DNA of 64,000 bases from assembly GCF_900046475.1 (NCBI RefSeq), contig NZ_FCOU01000009.1:124001-188000 (forward strand), written 5' to 3'. Shown piece by piece: positions 1 to 9,513 of the stretch. The first letter of the stretch is position 1; each line of letters opens with the position of its first letter. The notes beneath the pieces are model-generated. The model searched no databases, was not told where the DNA came from, and saw only the letters and a program-made list of their open reading frames with translations. Position numbers and translations under genes: made by a program. This stretch comes from Collinsella ihumii. GTDB lineage: Bacteria; Actinomycetota; Coriobacteriia; Coriobacteriales; Coriobacteriaceae.

Positions 1-437
1 TCGATAGCGGGGATGAGCACTTCCCCATAGCGACCGCCTTGAACGACCCACACGTCGTTCGCTGGCGTCTCCATGACCTCGCTCAGCGTGCCGAGCTCTC
101 CGTAGCGCTCATCGACAACGGGGCGTCCCACAAGGTCGTCAAACGCGCGGTCGAGCAGCCCGAGGTCCAAGTCGGCCTCACGGGCGAGCACGTAGCAGCC
201 GGCAATCCCCTCTGCAGCGTCCAGGTCGTCGATGCCCGAGAACTTCGCGAGGCCGGATACCTCGTCGGCCTTCTCGATCGTGCAGAACCTGTCGCGCTTG
301 AGCGCGGGCGGGGTAAGGGCGACGGTCATATGTTCATGTAAAAGGAAGGGAAGGCCCCGCAGAGCTTCTACGGAAACCTCCCCCTTGATGCCGTGCGGAG
401 ATACCACACGGGCGATGTTCCTATATGCGGTCGTCAA
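1..437 (-). CDS. rimM: Ribosome maturation factor RimM (3' end outside window)
   Basis: RimM is an assembly factor that binds ribosomal protein S19 and helps mature the 30S head. About 145 of the usual ~170 residues are in the window. The N-terminal barrel begins with the family signature RVVSPHGIKGEV. The PRC-barrel part near the window edge reads DVWVVQGGRYGEVLIPAI. I choose the TTG at 435-437 because the GGAGGT formed by the last codons of the upstream KH gene lies 8-9 bases before it; the two genes are separated by only two bases. No ATG in this frame would keep the conserved N-terminus. It is third in the rpsP-khpA-rimM order common in Gram-positive bacteria. The assignment is firm; only the C-terminus is missing. 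Confidence 0.93.
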   Translation of the reverse strand, partial: MTTAYRNIARVVSPHGIKGEVSVEALRGLPFLLHEHMTVALTPPALKRDRFCTIEKADEVSGLAKFSGIDDLDAAEGIAGCYVLAREADLDLGLLDRAFDDLVGRPVVDERYGELGTLSEVMETPANDVWVVQGGRYGEVLIPAI

Positions 438-439
438 GG

Positions 440-745
440 TTATCCCAGGACCTCCACCTCAACCGACGTGCCCAGTCGCGCTGCAAGAGCACGGGCGAGC
501 GTGCGGATGGCCTTGATGGTGCGACCGTGACGGCCGATGACCTTGGCGACGTCATCGGTGGCTACGGAGACCTCGATGGTCGAGGATGCCTCACCGTCAA
601 TAACCTCAAGGCTGACAGCATCGGCGTCATCGACGATGTTGACAACTAGGTACTCGACCAGATCTGCGATGCGGTCGGAGATCATCTCCTCGCCCTCGAG
701 ATCCGTCATCTCATCGTCGATGCGCTCAGTGAGCTGATCGGACAA
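440..745 (-). CDS. khpA: KH-domain RNA-binding protein KhpA
   Basis: Small single-KH RNA-binding protein of 101 residues. The KH core with its GxxG loop (IGRHGRT) lies near residues 69-75, in the usual KhpA pattern VAKVIGRHGRTIKAIRTL. In other Gram-positive bacteria KhpA pairs with KhpB/EloR and affects wall elongation and sRNA binding. Here there is an acidic N-terminal extension of about 20 residues. The start is TTG at 743-745 with GGAG inside the last codons of rpsP five bases upstream; ATG codons at residues 13 and 21 are alternatives without an equally good SD. It sits between rpsP and rimM and is probably translationally coupled to both. Confidence 0.93.
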   Translation of the reverse strand: MSDQLTERIDDEMTDLEGEEMISDRIADLVEYLVVNIVDDADAVSLEVIDGEASSTIEVSVATDDVAKVIGRHGRTIKAIRTLARALAARLGTSVEVEVLG

Positions 746-747
746 TG

Positions 748-1101
748 TTACTCCTCGGTGGCCTCAGCCTCGGCGGCAGCAGCCTCAGCAGCACGCTTGG
801 CCTCCTCGGCCTCCTTGGCAAGCTGCTTCTTGGACTTCTTGACCACGGTCTCGGTCTTGGGACCGGCCTCGGCGGCGCGAACGAGAGCGGCGACGGCGTC
901 GGTGAGCTGAGCGCCCTTGGACTGCCAGTCAGCGATCTTCTCGAGGTCGAGGTTGATGGTCTTGGGGTTGGTCAGCGGGTTATAGCGGCCGACCTCCTCG
1001 ATGAAACGGCCGTCGCGGGGCGAACGGGCGTCGGCGACGACAACACGGTAGTACGGACGCTTGTGAGAACCGTGACGAGCGAGGCGGATCTTAACAGCCA
1101 A
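748..1101 (-). CDS. rpsP: 30S ribosomal protein S16
   Basis: S16 (bS16) is a structural protein of the small subunit needed for 30S assembly. The protein has 117 residues. It begins [20 protein letters not shown], the invariant family start, followed by the [13 protein letters not shown] motif. The last ~35 residues are an Ala/Glu/Lys-rich tail, longer than in the ~80-90-residue E. coli protein but usual in Actinomycetota. The start is TTG at 1099-1101 with GGAGG six to seven bases upstream. An in-frame ATG five codons earlier would overlap that SD and add MEEFS, so I reject it. It is first gene of the rpsP-khpA-rimM operon. Confidence 0.96.
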   Translation of the reverse strand: MAVKIRLARHGSHKRPYYRVVVADARSPRDGRFIEEVGRYNPLTNPKTINLDLEKIADWQSKGAQLTDAVAALVRAAEAGPKTETVVKKSKKQLAKEAEEAKRAAEAAAAEAEATEE

Positions 1102-1120
1102 TGAAAACTCCTCCATCTTA

Positions 1121-1136
1121 TGCAGCACGTGCTGCA
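1121..1136 (-). promoter_or_regulatory. 16-bp perfect palindrome in the rpsP leader
   Basis: TGCAGCACGTGCTGCA is a perfect palindrome in the 5' leader between the likely rpsP promoter and its SD. It could be an operator or fold into a short hairpin just upstream of the ribosome site. No function is known to me; only the symmetry and position are seen. Confidence 0.35.
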
Positions 1137-1157
1137 CCAACAAACAAACAGTATGGA

Positions 1158-1186
1158 ATAATACGCCAACAGCCCGAGCAGGTGAA
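1158..1186 (-). promoter_or_regulatory. Probable rpsP operon promoter
   Basis: On the minus strand TTCACC (complement of 1181-1186) and TATTAT (complement of 1158-1163) are separated by 17 bases, a 4/6 and 5/6 match to -35 and -10. Transcription would start about 50 bases before the rpsP TTG. Confidence 0.45.
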
Positions 1187-1292
1187 GCCCGTGAGAGCGA
1201 CTTCTTCGGTATGGCCGCAGGCAAATTCATATTTTGACCACTCAAGCGGATATTGCAAGCCCTCCATGCAAAATCAAGATGATACCGCTCGA

Positions 1293-1380
1293 AGTGAACT
1301 TTTGGGGACAGTCCCTTTTGATTCGCGATGGCGCACATGCGCCATCGCGAATCAAAAGGGACTGTCCCCAAAAGTTCACT
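1293..1380. repeat. Long dispersed palindrome 1 (43-bp arms)
   Basis: Arms 1293-1335 and 1338-1380 are perfect reverse complements around a 2-base loop. The outer part of each arm contains GAACTTTTGGGGACAGTCCC; the inner part (ATTCGCGATGGCGCA) differs from the other copies. Related elements lie at 23000-23087 and 33483-33576. It sits between the divergent rpsP and dinB genes. It has no T-tract, so it is not a typical intrinsic terminator. It may be a REP/MITE-like element mobilised in trans; that is inference. Confidence 0.85.
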
Positions 1381-1387
1381 CGCACGG

Positions 1388-1400
1388 TATACTGAACCCA
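1388..1400 (+). promoter_or_regulatory. dinB -10 element, leaderless start
   Basis: TATACT at 1388-1393 ends six bases before the dinB ATG at 1400, the normal distance from a -10 box to the first transcribed base. No SD lies before the ATG (GAACCC). dinB is therefore probably transcribed as a leaderless mRNA. The region where a -35 would be lies in the right arm of palindrome 1 and shows no good hexamer. Confidence 0.45.
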
Positions 1401-2671
1401 TGAAAGGCGAACAGACATACGATTCCGAAGCGTTCGCCTCCGCGCTGCTCGGCGCTTGGAGGGGACCGGCTATCGGGTTGCTCGACCTCGATGCGTTCTT
1501 TGCAAGCGTGGAGCAGCTCGATCATCCCGAATGGCGCGGAAAGCCGGTCATCGTGGGCGGCAGCCCCGAGGAGAGGGGCGTGGTCTCGACGGCCTCCTAT
1601 GAGGCGCGGCCCTATGGCGTGCACTCTGCCATGCCCTCCGCCCAGGCCAAGCGGCTCTGCCCCCATGCGATCTGGACCAGGGGCCATTTCGATCGCTACC
1701 GTGAGATGAGCTCGAAGGTCATGGCGATCCTGTCCGACGAGACGCCGTTTGTGGACCAAGTATCCATCGACGAGGCGTTTTTCGACATATCCCCGGGAAG
1801 ATACTCAGCTGAAAGCCCCGTGGAGATCTGCCGGCGCATCTCGCGACGCGTCAGCGAGCTCGGCGTGACGTGCTCGATCGGGCTCGGCTGCAACAAGACG
1901 GTGGCGAAGATCGCAAGCGAGCGCGACAAGCCGCGGGGCCTGACCGTCATCGTCCCCGGCACCGAAGAGGGATTTTTAGCCCCCTTGCCCGTCCGGGCCA
2001 TGAGCGGCATCGGCAAGTCAGCGGAAGCGTCGCTTGCGCGCATCGGCATCCATACGCTCGGGCAGCTCGCGCGCGCCGACGTCCGCATCCTTCGTCAGGT
2101 ATTCGGCGTCAACGCGGAGATGATGCAGCTTCGCGCAGCCGGTAAAGAGCACAGCTCCGTTACCCCGATCGATGCGCCCGACGAGGTGAAATCGGTCAGC
2201 AACGAGAGGACCTTCGGCGAGGACCTGACCGATCGCGCCGACGTGAACGCCGCGATCGCCCTACTCGGGGAGTCGGTCGGAAGGCGTCTTCGCAAGCGTG
2301 GGCTCGCGGGGCGCACCGTGACGCTCAAGATCAAGTTCTCCTACGGCAAGGGCAGGACCATCCAGCGCAAGCTCCCCCATCCCACCGATGACGAGAACGT
2401 GTTCGTCCCCGTCGCTTTAGAGCTGCTCGATTCCATCTGGACGCCCGGCATGCATATCCGCCTGGCCGGCTTGGGTCTCAGCGACTTCGATATGTCGGGA
2501 GGCGTCCAGACGGACCTGTTCTGCCCGGTCGACGAGCGCGGCGTCCAGACCAGCGATCGACGCGAGCTGTCCGTGACCATGGAGAAGGTGCGGGAGAAGT
2601 TCGGCAGGGACGCCGTCGGCTTCGGTCGCGCCGCCCGCTTCCACGACGCTGTCGTGCGCCGGGACAAGTAG
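1400..2671 (+). CDS. dinB: DNA polymerase IV (Y-family)
   Basis: Error-prone Y-family polymerase for translesion synthesis. 423 residues. The palm motif [11 protein letters not shown] (residues 28-38) holds catalytic Asp29 and an aromatic steric gate at Phe34. SIDEAFFD (122-129) holds the second Asp/Glu pair. [13 protein letters not shown] (66-78) is the nucleotide-binding YxxR region. QTDLF at 370-374 is a good beta-clamp binding motif near the C-terminus. The start is the ATG at 1400; the frame is open further upstream only through the palindrome, so a longer start is unlikely. It stands alone on the plus strand between minus-strand operons. I see no clear LexA box. Confidence 0.95.
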   Translation: MKGEQTYDSEAFASALLGAWRGPAIGLLDLDAFFASVEQLDHPEWRGKPVIVGGSPEERGVVSTASYEARPYGVHSAMPSAQAKRLCPHAIWTRGHFDRYREMSSKVMAILSDETPFVDQVSIDEAFFDISPGRYSAESPVEICRRISRRVSELGVTCSIGLGCNKTVAKIASERDKPRGLTVIVPGTEEGFLAPLPVRAMSGIGKSAEASLARIGIHTLGQLARADVRILRQVFGVNAEMMQLRAAGKEHSSVTPIDAPDEVKSVSNERTFGEDLTDRADVNAAIALLGESVGRRLRKRGLAGRTVTLKIKFSYGKGRTIQRKLPHPTDDENVFVPVALELLDSIWTPGMHIRLAGLGLSDFDMSGGVQTDLFCPVDERGVQTSDRRELSVTMEKVREKFGRDAVGFGRAARFHDAVVRRDK

Positions 2672-2721
2672 CACAGGGACCCTCCGGACGATGCGCATCC
2701 ATGAAGGGCTGCGTCAACCGA

Positions 2722-2747
2722 GAAAAAAGGCCGGCTCGTGGCCGGCC
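2722..2747 (-). terminator. Intrinsic terminator after rsfS
   Basis: Minus strand: GGCCGGC, 5-base loop, GCCGGCC, then TTTTTT. It starts a few bases after the rsfS stop and closes the obgE-nadD-yqeK-rsfS unit. Confidence 0.9.
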
Positions 2748-2752
2748 ATGAA

Positions 2753-3220
2753 TCAGTCCTCGTAGCGGGTGATGGGCGCATCGCCCCAAAGCTTTTCCAA
2801 GCGATAGTACTCGCGCGCCTCGGGCGTGAAGACGTGCACGAGAACCGAGCCGTAATCCATGAGGATCCACGTGCCCTCCTCACGGCCCTCGATGGAGAAC
2901 GGGTGCTCGCTGAACGCCTTGGCAACCTTCTCCTCAACCTCATCGACGATGGCGTCCACGAGACGGTTGTTCGAGCCGGTGGCGATCACGAAGTAGTCGC
3001 ACACATCGGAAAGCTCGGTGAGGTCGAGGACGCAGACGTCCTCGCCCTTCTTATCGGAAGCCGCCTGGGCGGCGACGGCGGCAACCTCCGCCGCCTCGAT
3101 ACCGGAGGAAGAGGCGGAAGCGGCCGTGCGATCGGAGGACAGGCCGAAGCCCTCGAGCATGGCGTCGGCGTCGGCCGCAGAGACGGCCTCGGGCGTATCG
3201 ATGATCTCGGTGTCAGACAT
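2753..3220 (-). CDS. rsfS: Ribosomal silencing factor RsfS
   Basis: RsfS binds L14 on the 50S subunit and blocks subunit joining in starvation. The conserved domain begins near residue 58 and holds DLTELSDVCDYFVIATG, then DYGSVLVHVFTPEAREYYRLEKLWGDA, typical of the family. The protein is 155 residues, against ~110 for most members; the extra ~55 N-terminal residues are Ala/Ser/Glu-rich and look disordered. The ATG at 3218-3220 opens the frame; a shorter start inside the extension is possible. Last gene of the obgE-nadD-yqeK-rsfS unit, a conserved order in Gram-positive bacteria. Confidence 0.94.
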   Translation of the reverse strand: MSDTEIIDTPEAVSAADADAMLEGFGLSSDRTAASASSSGIEAAEVAAVAAQAASDKKGEDVCVLDLTELSDVCDYFVIATGSNNRLVDAIVDEVEEKVAKAFSEHPFSIEGREEGTWILMDYGSVLVHVFTPEAREYYRLEKLWGDAPITRYED

Positions 3221-3231
3221 ACCGTGCCTTT

Positions 3232-3849
3232 CTAGCGCGCCAATTCAAGCGCATAGTGGTTGTAGATGGTGATAGCCGTCGGATACAGATATCTCCTCGT
3301 ATCAATAACATACACGAGACCGCCGGCAAAGCACTCAAAGAACAGATGCGCAAGATCGAGTTTTCCGACCTGGGCGCGAAGCCTCTCCGCGTACGCGCCC
3401 TTGCGCATGGGCTCGATGGCGTCTGCCACGAACACGACCATGTCGAGGTCGGTCATGTCCTCGGCGCCGACGGTGTGCCGAGCGATCGCCTGGAACACGC
3501 AGGAGGGCAGCTCCCCAAACAGCTGGGGCAGCTCGATCGCGGCGACGGGACCGTGCAGGAGGGCGACGCTGTTGGCGGGAGAGCCGGCGACCTCGATGCC
3601 GTACTGAGCGGCGCGCGCGAGCAGTTCGGCCTCGTCGAGCACCTTGTCCCAATCGTGCACAAGGCCCGCCGCCTCGGCGAGAAACGGATCCACACCGTAG
3701 GTCTCGGCAAGGGACGCCGCCGTGCGCGCGACGCCGAGCGAATGGTTCCGGCGCTTGCGGTGGTCGGCCATGCGAACGTCAAGCATCTCGCGCATGCGGG
3801 CAAGATACGCCTGGCGGTCTTCGATCTCGTAGAACTCTGATGAGGACAA
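3232..3849 (-). CDS. yqeK: HD-domain hydrolase, YqeK family
   Basis: YqeK proteins are HD phosphohydrolases; the characterised members split Ap4A symmetrically. 205 residues. The HD metal site is visible: HSLGVARTAASLAETYG followed by LVHDWDK near residue 67, and IARHTVG then VFVADAIEP further on. The start is a TTG at 3847-3849 with AGGAGG upstream, since no ATG gives the same N-terminus with an SD. Encoded directly between nadD and rsfS, as in Bacillus, which supports a role in nucleotide housekeeping. Confidence 0.9.
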   Translation of the reverse strand: MSSSEFYEIEDRQAYLARMREMLDVRMADHRKRRNHSLGVARTAASLAETYGVDPFLAEAAGLVHDWDKVLDEAELLARAAQYGIEVAGSPANSVALLHGPVAAIELPQLFGELPSCVFQAIARHTVGAEDMTDLDMVVFVADAIEPMRKGAYAERLRAQVGKLDLAHLFFECFAGGLVYVIDTRRYLYPTAITIYNHYALELAR

Positions 3850-3866
3850 GGCCCCTCCTCTTTTCC

Positions 3867-4559
3867 TTACATCTTCGCCACGCCGTCGACGCGCTCGACG
3901 ACATGCCTATTGTACAGGCCGTTTTTCCGGATATACCCGATGACTGACTCGCTCGTCAGATATCGCACGCTCTTTCCGCGGCTGACGCGCTCGCGGATGT
4001 TCGATGAGCTGATGGCGAGTGCCGGGATCTCGATGTAGCGGACATCGAACGGCACGCCCGAGGCGGATATGCGGGAGCGCGCCGTATCGATATCGTATCC
4101 GGGACGAGTCGCCGCGATGAACGTCGCGAGTTCGGCCATCTCGGATGCATCGTGCCAGGTGACGAGATCGGCCACGGCATCGGCGCCCGTGATGAAGAAC
4201 AGCTTCACGTTGGCCGGGTAGTGCTCGCGCAGCGCACGAAGCGTATCGATCGTGTAGGTGACACCCTCCCGGTCGATCTCGAAGCGACTCGCATCGAACG
4301 CCGTGTTCGCCGCGGTCGCCAGCACGGTCATGGCGTAGCGGTCCTCGGCGTCGGTCACGTCGAGGTCCTGCTTGAACGCCGGCTTGCCCGCGGGCATGAA
4401 GAGCACGAGATCGAGCGCGAGCGCCTCGCGCGCCTGCTCGGCGGTGACCAGGTGCCCGTAATGGATGGGGTCGAAGGTGCCGCCCATGATGCCGAGACGG
4501 TACTCCCGCTCGGGGTCGGCCCCCATCTCCGGCAGCCGCGGCAAAGCGCTTTGAACCAT
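3867..4559 (-). CDS. nadD: Nicotinate-nucleotide adenylyltransferase
   Basis: NadD adenylates nicotinate mononucleotide in NAD synthesis. 230 residues. GIMGGTFDPIHYGHL is the nucleotidyltransferase T/HxGH signature and ALAISSSNIRERV is the second ATP site (ISSTxIR type). The ATG at 4557-4559 lies four bases after the obgE stop, with GGGGGAG inside the end of obgE as SD. The frame stays open further upstream but only as a shadow of obgE. Second gene in obgE-nadD-yqeK-rsfS. Confidence 0.95.
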   Translation of the reverse strand: MVQSALPRLPEMGADPEREYRLGIMGGTFDPIHYGHLVTAEQAREALALDLVLFMPAGKPAFKQDLDVTDAEDRYAMTVLATAANTAFDASRFEIDREGVTYTIDTLRALREHYPANVKLFFITGADAVADLVTWHDASEMAELATFIAATRPGYDIDTARSRISASGVPFDVRYIEIPALAISSSNIRERVSRGKSVRYLTSESVIGYIRKNGLYNRHVVERVDGVAKM

Positions 4560-4563
4560 GTCG

Positions 4564-6072
<1,509 letters not shown>

Positions 6073-6333
6073 TTACGCGGTGACCTCGGTCGGACGGACG
6101 CTGACGCGGTGCTTGACGCCACGCGTGTACTCGACGGTGCCGTCGACGAGAGCGAACAGGGTGTCATCCTTGCCGCGACCGACGTTGGCGCCCGGGTGGA
6201 TGTGGGTGCCGCGCTGACGGACGAGGATGGTGCCGGACGTCACGACCTGGCCGGCATAACGCTTGCAGCCAAGACGCTGGCCGCGGGAGTCACGACCATT
6301 ACGGGACGAACCAAGGCCCTTTTTGTGTGCCAT
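6073..6333 (-). CDS. rpmA: 50S ribosomal protein L27
   Basis: bL27, whose N-terminal tail reaches the peptidyl-transferase centre. 86 residues starting [16 protein letters not shown], so there is no cleavable N-terminal extension of the Firmicutes (Prp-processed) type. The body ([37 protein letters not shown]) matches the family throughout. It follows rplU by about 35 bases in the universal rplU-rpmA pair. Confidence 0.97.
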   Translation of the reverse strand: MAHKKGLGSSRNGRDSRGQRLGCKRYAGQVVTSGTILVRQRGTHIHPGANVGRGKDDTLFALVDGTVEYTRGVKHRVSVRPTEVTA

Positions 6334-6368
6334 GTTGAACTACCTTCTTTCTACAGTTCGCGACTGCG

Positions 6369-6722
6369 CTACTCAGCCGTGGCCTCGGTCTCGGCAGCCT
6401 TCTTGGCGCGCGAGGTGGCCTGGACCTTCGTGATCTTGATACGGGTCAGCTGCTGGCGATGGCCCTGGGTGCGACGATAGCGCTTACGCTTGTGGAACTT
6501 GAAGACAAGCACCTTCTCGCCCTTGAACTGCTCGACGATCTCAGCAGTGACCTTAGCCTTCGCAAGCTTGGCAGGATCCGTGATGATCTTCTTGCCATCG
6601 TTCAGGAAGAGCACGGGGAGCTCGATCTTGGTGCCGACCTCGCCCTCGATCTTCTCGACGTTCAGAACATCATCGGTGGCGACCTTATACTGCTTGCCGC
6701 CGGTTGAAACGATTGCGTACAT
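6369..6722 (-). CDS. rplU: 50S ribosomal protein L21
   Basis: bL21 of the large subunit. 117 residues from the ATG at 6720-6722, giving the family start MYAIVSTGGKQYKV; GAAGGG lies before it. An upstream ATG five codons earlier would add MKGKT and overlaps that SD. The family core FKFHKRKRYRRTQGHRQ is present, and an Ala/Glu-rich tail follows. First gene of rplU-rpmA. Confidence 0.95.
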   Translation of the reverse strand: MYAIVSTGGKQYKVATDDVLNVEKIEGEVGTKIELPVLFLNDGKKIITDPAKLAKAKVTAEIVEQFKGEKVLVFKFHKRKRYRRTQGHRQQLTRIKITKVQATSRAKKAAETEATAE

Positions 6723-6820
6723 TGTTTTGCCCTTCATGCATCAGTTAGTGCAACAGCCGAATATCCTAACAGGTGGTGTATTGCGCGTCAACAGAGCACG
6801 TCAAGATATGCCCTGCTAAT

Positions 6821-7639
6821 TCACAAGGACGGCACAGACGAGACGGTCAGAGGAGCAGCGGGTGTCTCGTCGGTACGTATCGGACTCAAGAGGGATCCGT
6901 CAGAATCTTCAACGTACTGGGCAGTCCGGCAGATAGCATAACGCGAAATCGCCGCCAAATCCTGGATTCCCGTCGAAACGATAGGACCTTCACGTTTAAC
7001 CTGAGGTGTAAGGCTTCTATCGAGCGCCGCGAGCAGGATCTCGGGCCTCAAGGACCCCTCGTTGCTGATACGCGTGTCGAGGAGAAGCTCGATGCCCCCT
7101 CCCTCGAGGTCGACGCAGGTGAATCCGACGAGCGTTCCGGCAAGATCGAGCACCTTGCGCTTCTTGCCGCGGGCATAGGGGATCTCGCCGAGCCCGACGA
7201 TGCCGTCGAGAAGCGCGCGGACCTCGTCGGCGTCGAATGAGAAGCCGTCGGCGCGCGTCAGCTCGATGCGGTACATGGCGCGCGTGATCTCCGCGGTCAG
7301 CGCGGGGGCGCGAACGTCGAGGTAGCATGCGCGCTGCGCGGCCAGGTCCGCAGGGGCCGACGCCGTCAGACGGGCGAGCGCTTCTCCGGCCGACACGTAC
7401 TCCGTCATGAACAGGTCGAAGTACTCCGCCTCGGACGAGGTGCCCACCGGCAGCGCCGAGGTGACCCCCAGGCGCATATGGGGTGAGAAGCCCTGCGTGA
7501 CCGCATAGGGCAGCTGGGCGCGCCGGACGATGCGCTCGAGGGTGTGGAGCACCTCGAGATGGCCGAGATAGGCCAGGCGCCCGCGTTTGACATATTCGGT
7601 GCGAAGCCTGAACAGACTCGCGGCGTTGGGATCGCTCAT
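6821..7639 (-). CDS. TIGR03936/DUF2344 family protein
   Basis: Protein of unknown function, 272 residues, of the DUF2344 family, which is found fused to or beside TIGR03960 radical-SAM proteins. The signature is at the N-terminus: RLRTEYVKRGRLAYLGHLEV followed by LPYAVTQGFSPHMRLGVTSALPVG. Its ATG overlaps the stop of the radical-SAM gene by four bases (ATGA), so the two are translationally coupled. The neighbourhood with rplU, rpmA and obgE suggests a role in ribosome or tRNA biology, but that is inference from position only. Confidence 0.85.
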   Translation of the reverse strand: MSDPNAASLFRLRTEYVKRGRLAYLGHLEVLHTLERIVRRAQLPYAVTQGFSPHMRLGVTSALPVGTSSEAEYFDLFMTEYVSAGEALARLTASAPADLAAQRACYLDVRAPALTAEITRAMYRIELTRADGFSFDADEVRALLDGIVGLGEIPYARGKKRKVLDLAGTLVGFTCVDLEGGGIELLLDTRISNEGSLRPEILLAALDRSLTPQVKREGPIVSTGIQDLAAISRYAICRTAQYVEDSDGSLLSPIRTDETPAAPLTVSSVPSL

Positions 7640-9513
7640 GCGCGCTCACCTGCCAGGATGTTGTCTGCGTGCAGGGTCGGGCAGACGCCGCAGCCCGTGC
7701 AGGACGTGCGCGAGCAGTCTGCCGTGGTCGTGCCCTCGAGGGCCTTGCGATACTCGCGGAGTAGGTACCCGCGCGAGACGCCGGGGCTCACATGCTCCCA
7801 CGGCAGCCGGGCGTCCAGATCGAACGGCTCGGTCGCCACCTCGCGCAGGTCGATGCCCGCCTCCGCAGCAGCTTCCTCCCAGCGGGAGAGGTCGAACTGC
7901 TCGGTCCAGGCGTCGAAGCGCGCACCGCGCCTCCAGGCGCCCAAGATCACCGGCGCGATATCGCGACCGCCGCGCGAGAGGACCGCCTCGAGCAGCGAAG
8001 TGTCGGCGTCATGGTAATGCACGCGCACGGCGCGGTTGCGCACGCTGCGCAGAAGCAGCTGCTGGCGGCGCTTCACCTCGTCGTCGGGGGTCTGCGCGCA
8101 CCACTGGAACGGCGTGGCGGCCTTGGGGATGAAGACCGAGCAGGAGATGGACACCGAAACGCCACCGCGCTGAGCGGGCGGAACGACTTCGCGGGCGATC
8201 TCATAGGTGCGGTCCGCGAGGTCCGCGATGGCCACGATATCCTCATCGGTCTCGCCGGGAAGCCCCATCATGAAGTAGAGCTTCACGCGGCGCCAGCCGG
8301 CCTCGAAGGCCGCGCGCGTCGCGCGCTCGAGGTCGTCCTCGGTGACGTTCTTGTTGATGACGTCGCGCAGGCGCTGGCTTCCCGCCTCGGGCGCGAACGT
8401 CAGGCCGCCCTTCTTCTCCCCCGCCACCTGCAGCGCCATATCGATGCCGAAGGAGTCGAGGCGCTGGGAGGGTATGGAGATGCGGATGCCCGTGTCGGCA
8501 AGCCGACGGTTCAGGCGGGAGAGGACCTCGGGGCAGCACGAATGGTCGGTGGTGGACAGCGAGGTCAGCGACACCTCGTCGTATCCGGTCTTCTCCAGGC
8601 CGCGCATCACCGCGGAGACGATCTGGTCGGGCGTGCGCTCGCGCACCGGGCGGTAGGTCATCCCCGCCTGGCAGAAACGGCAGCCGCGCGCGCAGCCGCG
8701 CAGGACCTCGATGGACAGGCGGTCGTGGACGAGCTGGGCGAAGGGGACCACGGATTGGGGAACCGGGTCGGTGGCGCCGAAATCGGCGACGACGCGCTTG
8801 TGGACGACCTCGGGAACATCCTCCCCTGCACGCGGGACGGTATAGCCGTGCGGCGTGCAGGCCTCGTCGTGCCGCACCTCGTAGAGGCTGGGGACGTACG
8901 TGCCGGGAATCTTGGCGAGCTCGCGCAGGATCTCGAGGCGCGTGGCGCCCGCGTCGCGCAGGCGCTCGTGGGCGCGGCACACCTCGACGATGTGCTCCTC
9001 GCCCTCCCCGATCAGGAACGCATCGATGAAGGGGGCGAGCGGCTCGGGGTTGTAGACGGAAGGGCCGCCGGAGATCACCAGCGGGTCGTCCTCGCCGCGG
9101 TCGGCGGCGTGCAGCGGGATGCCCGCAAGATCGAGCGTCTCGAGCATGTTCGTGCAGGCCATCTCATGGGGAAGGTGCAGGCCCACGACATCGAACGACG
9201 ACAGCGGCGCCGCGCCCTCGAGGGACAGCAGCGGCACGCCGGCCTCGCGCATGGCGTCCGCCATGTCGATCCAGGGAACGTATCCGCGCTCGCAGGAGAT
9301 GCCCTCCTGCTCGTTCAGGACGGCGTACAGGATCGCGATGCCCTGGTTGGGCAGGCCGACCTCGTAGACGTCGGGATACACGAGGCAGACGCGGTAGTCC
9401 GCCTCGGCAGACGAGCGCGTACCCCACTCGTGATCGATATAGCGGCTCGGCTTCTCCACGCGCGCGAGCAGGGGCTCGAGCTCAGGGAAGCGGTTCTCGT
9501 ACGGTGTTCTCAC
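7636..9513 (-). CDS. B12-binding-domain radical SAM protein (TIGR03960)
   Basis: Radical-SAM enzyme of unconfirmed substrate, 625 residues. The N-terminal cobalamin-binding-like region (about 35-180) has VCLVYPDVYEVGLPNQG and VISGGPSVYNPEPLAPF. The [4Fe-4S] motif is RGCARGCRFCQAG, with Cys274, Cys278 and Cys281. Near the C-terminus four more Cys lie in SRTSCTGCGVCPTL plus the preceding DCS, perhaps a second cluster. The start is GTG at 9511-9513 with GGAGG upstream, overlapping the stop of the preceding gene by two bases (GTGA). A much longer frame continues upstream but is a shadow of that gene. Confidence 0.88.
   Translation of the reverse strand: MRTPYENRFPELEPLLARVEKPSRYIDHEWGTRSSAEADYRVCLVYPDVYEVGLPNQGIAILYAVLNEQEGISCERGYVPWIDMADAMREAGVPLLSLEGAAPLSSFDVVGLHLPHEMACTNMLETLDLAGIPLHAADRGEDDPLVISGGPSVYNPEPLAPFIDAFLIGEGEEHIVEVCRAHERLRDAGATRLEILRELAKIPGTYVPSLYEVRHDEACTPHGYTVPRAGEDVPEVVHKRVVADFGATDPVPQSVVPFAQLVHDRLSIEVLRGCARGCRFCQAGMTYRPVRERTPDQIVSAVMRGLEKTGYDEVSLTSLSTTDHSCCPEVLSRLNRRLADTGIRISIPSQRLDSFGIDMALQVAGEKKGGLTFAPEAGSQRLRDVINKNVTEDDLERATRAAFEAGWRRVKLYFMMGLPGETDEDIVAIADLADRTYEIAREVVPPAQRGGVSVSISCSVFIPKAATPFQWCAQTPDDEVKRRQQLLLRSVRNRAVRVHYHDADTSLLEAVLSRGGRDIAPVILGAWRRGARFDAWTEQFDLSRWEEAAAEAGIDLREVATEPFDLDARLPWEHVSPGVSRGYLLREYRKALEGTTTADCSRTSCTGCGVCPTLHADNILAGERA

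Noticed and set aside
1293-1380. Palindrome 1 as an ordinary terminator
   Set aside because: It has no T-tract on either strand, lies between divergent genes where no transcript ends, and shares a core with two other elements.
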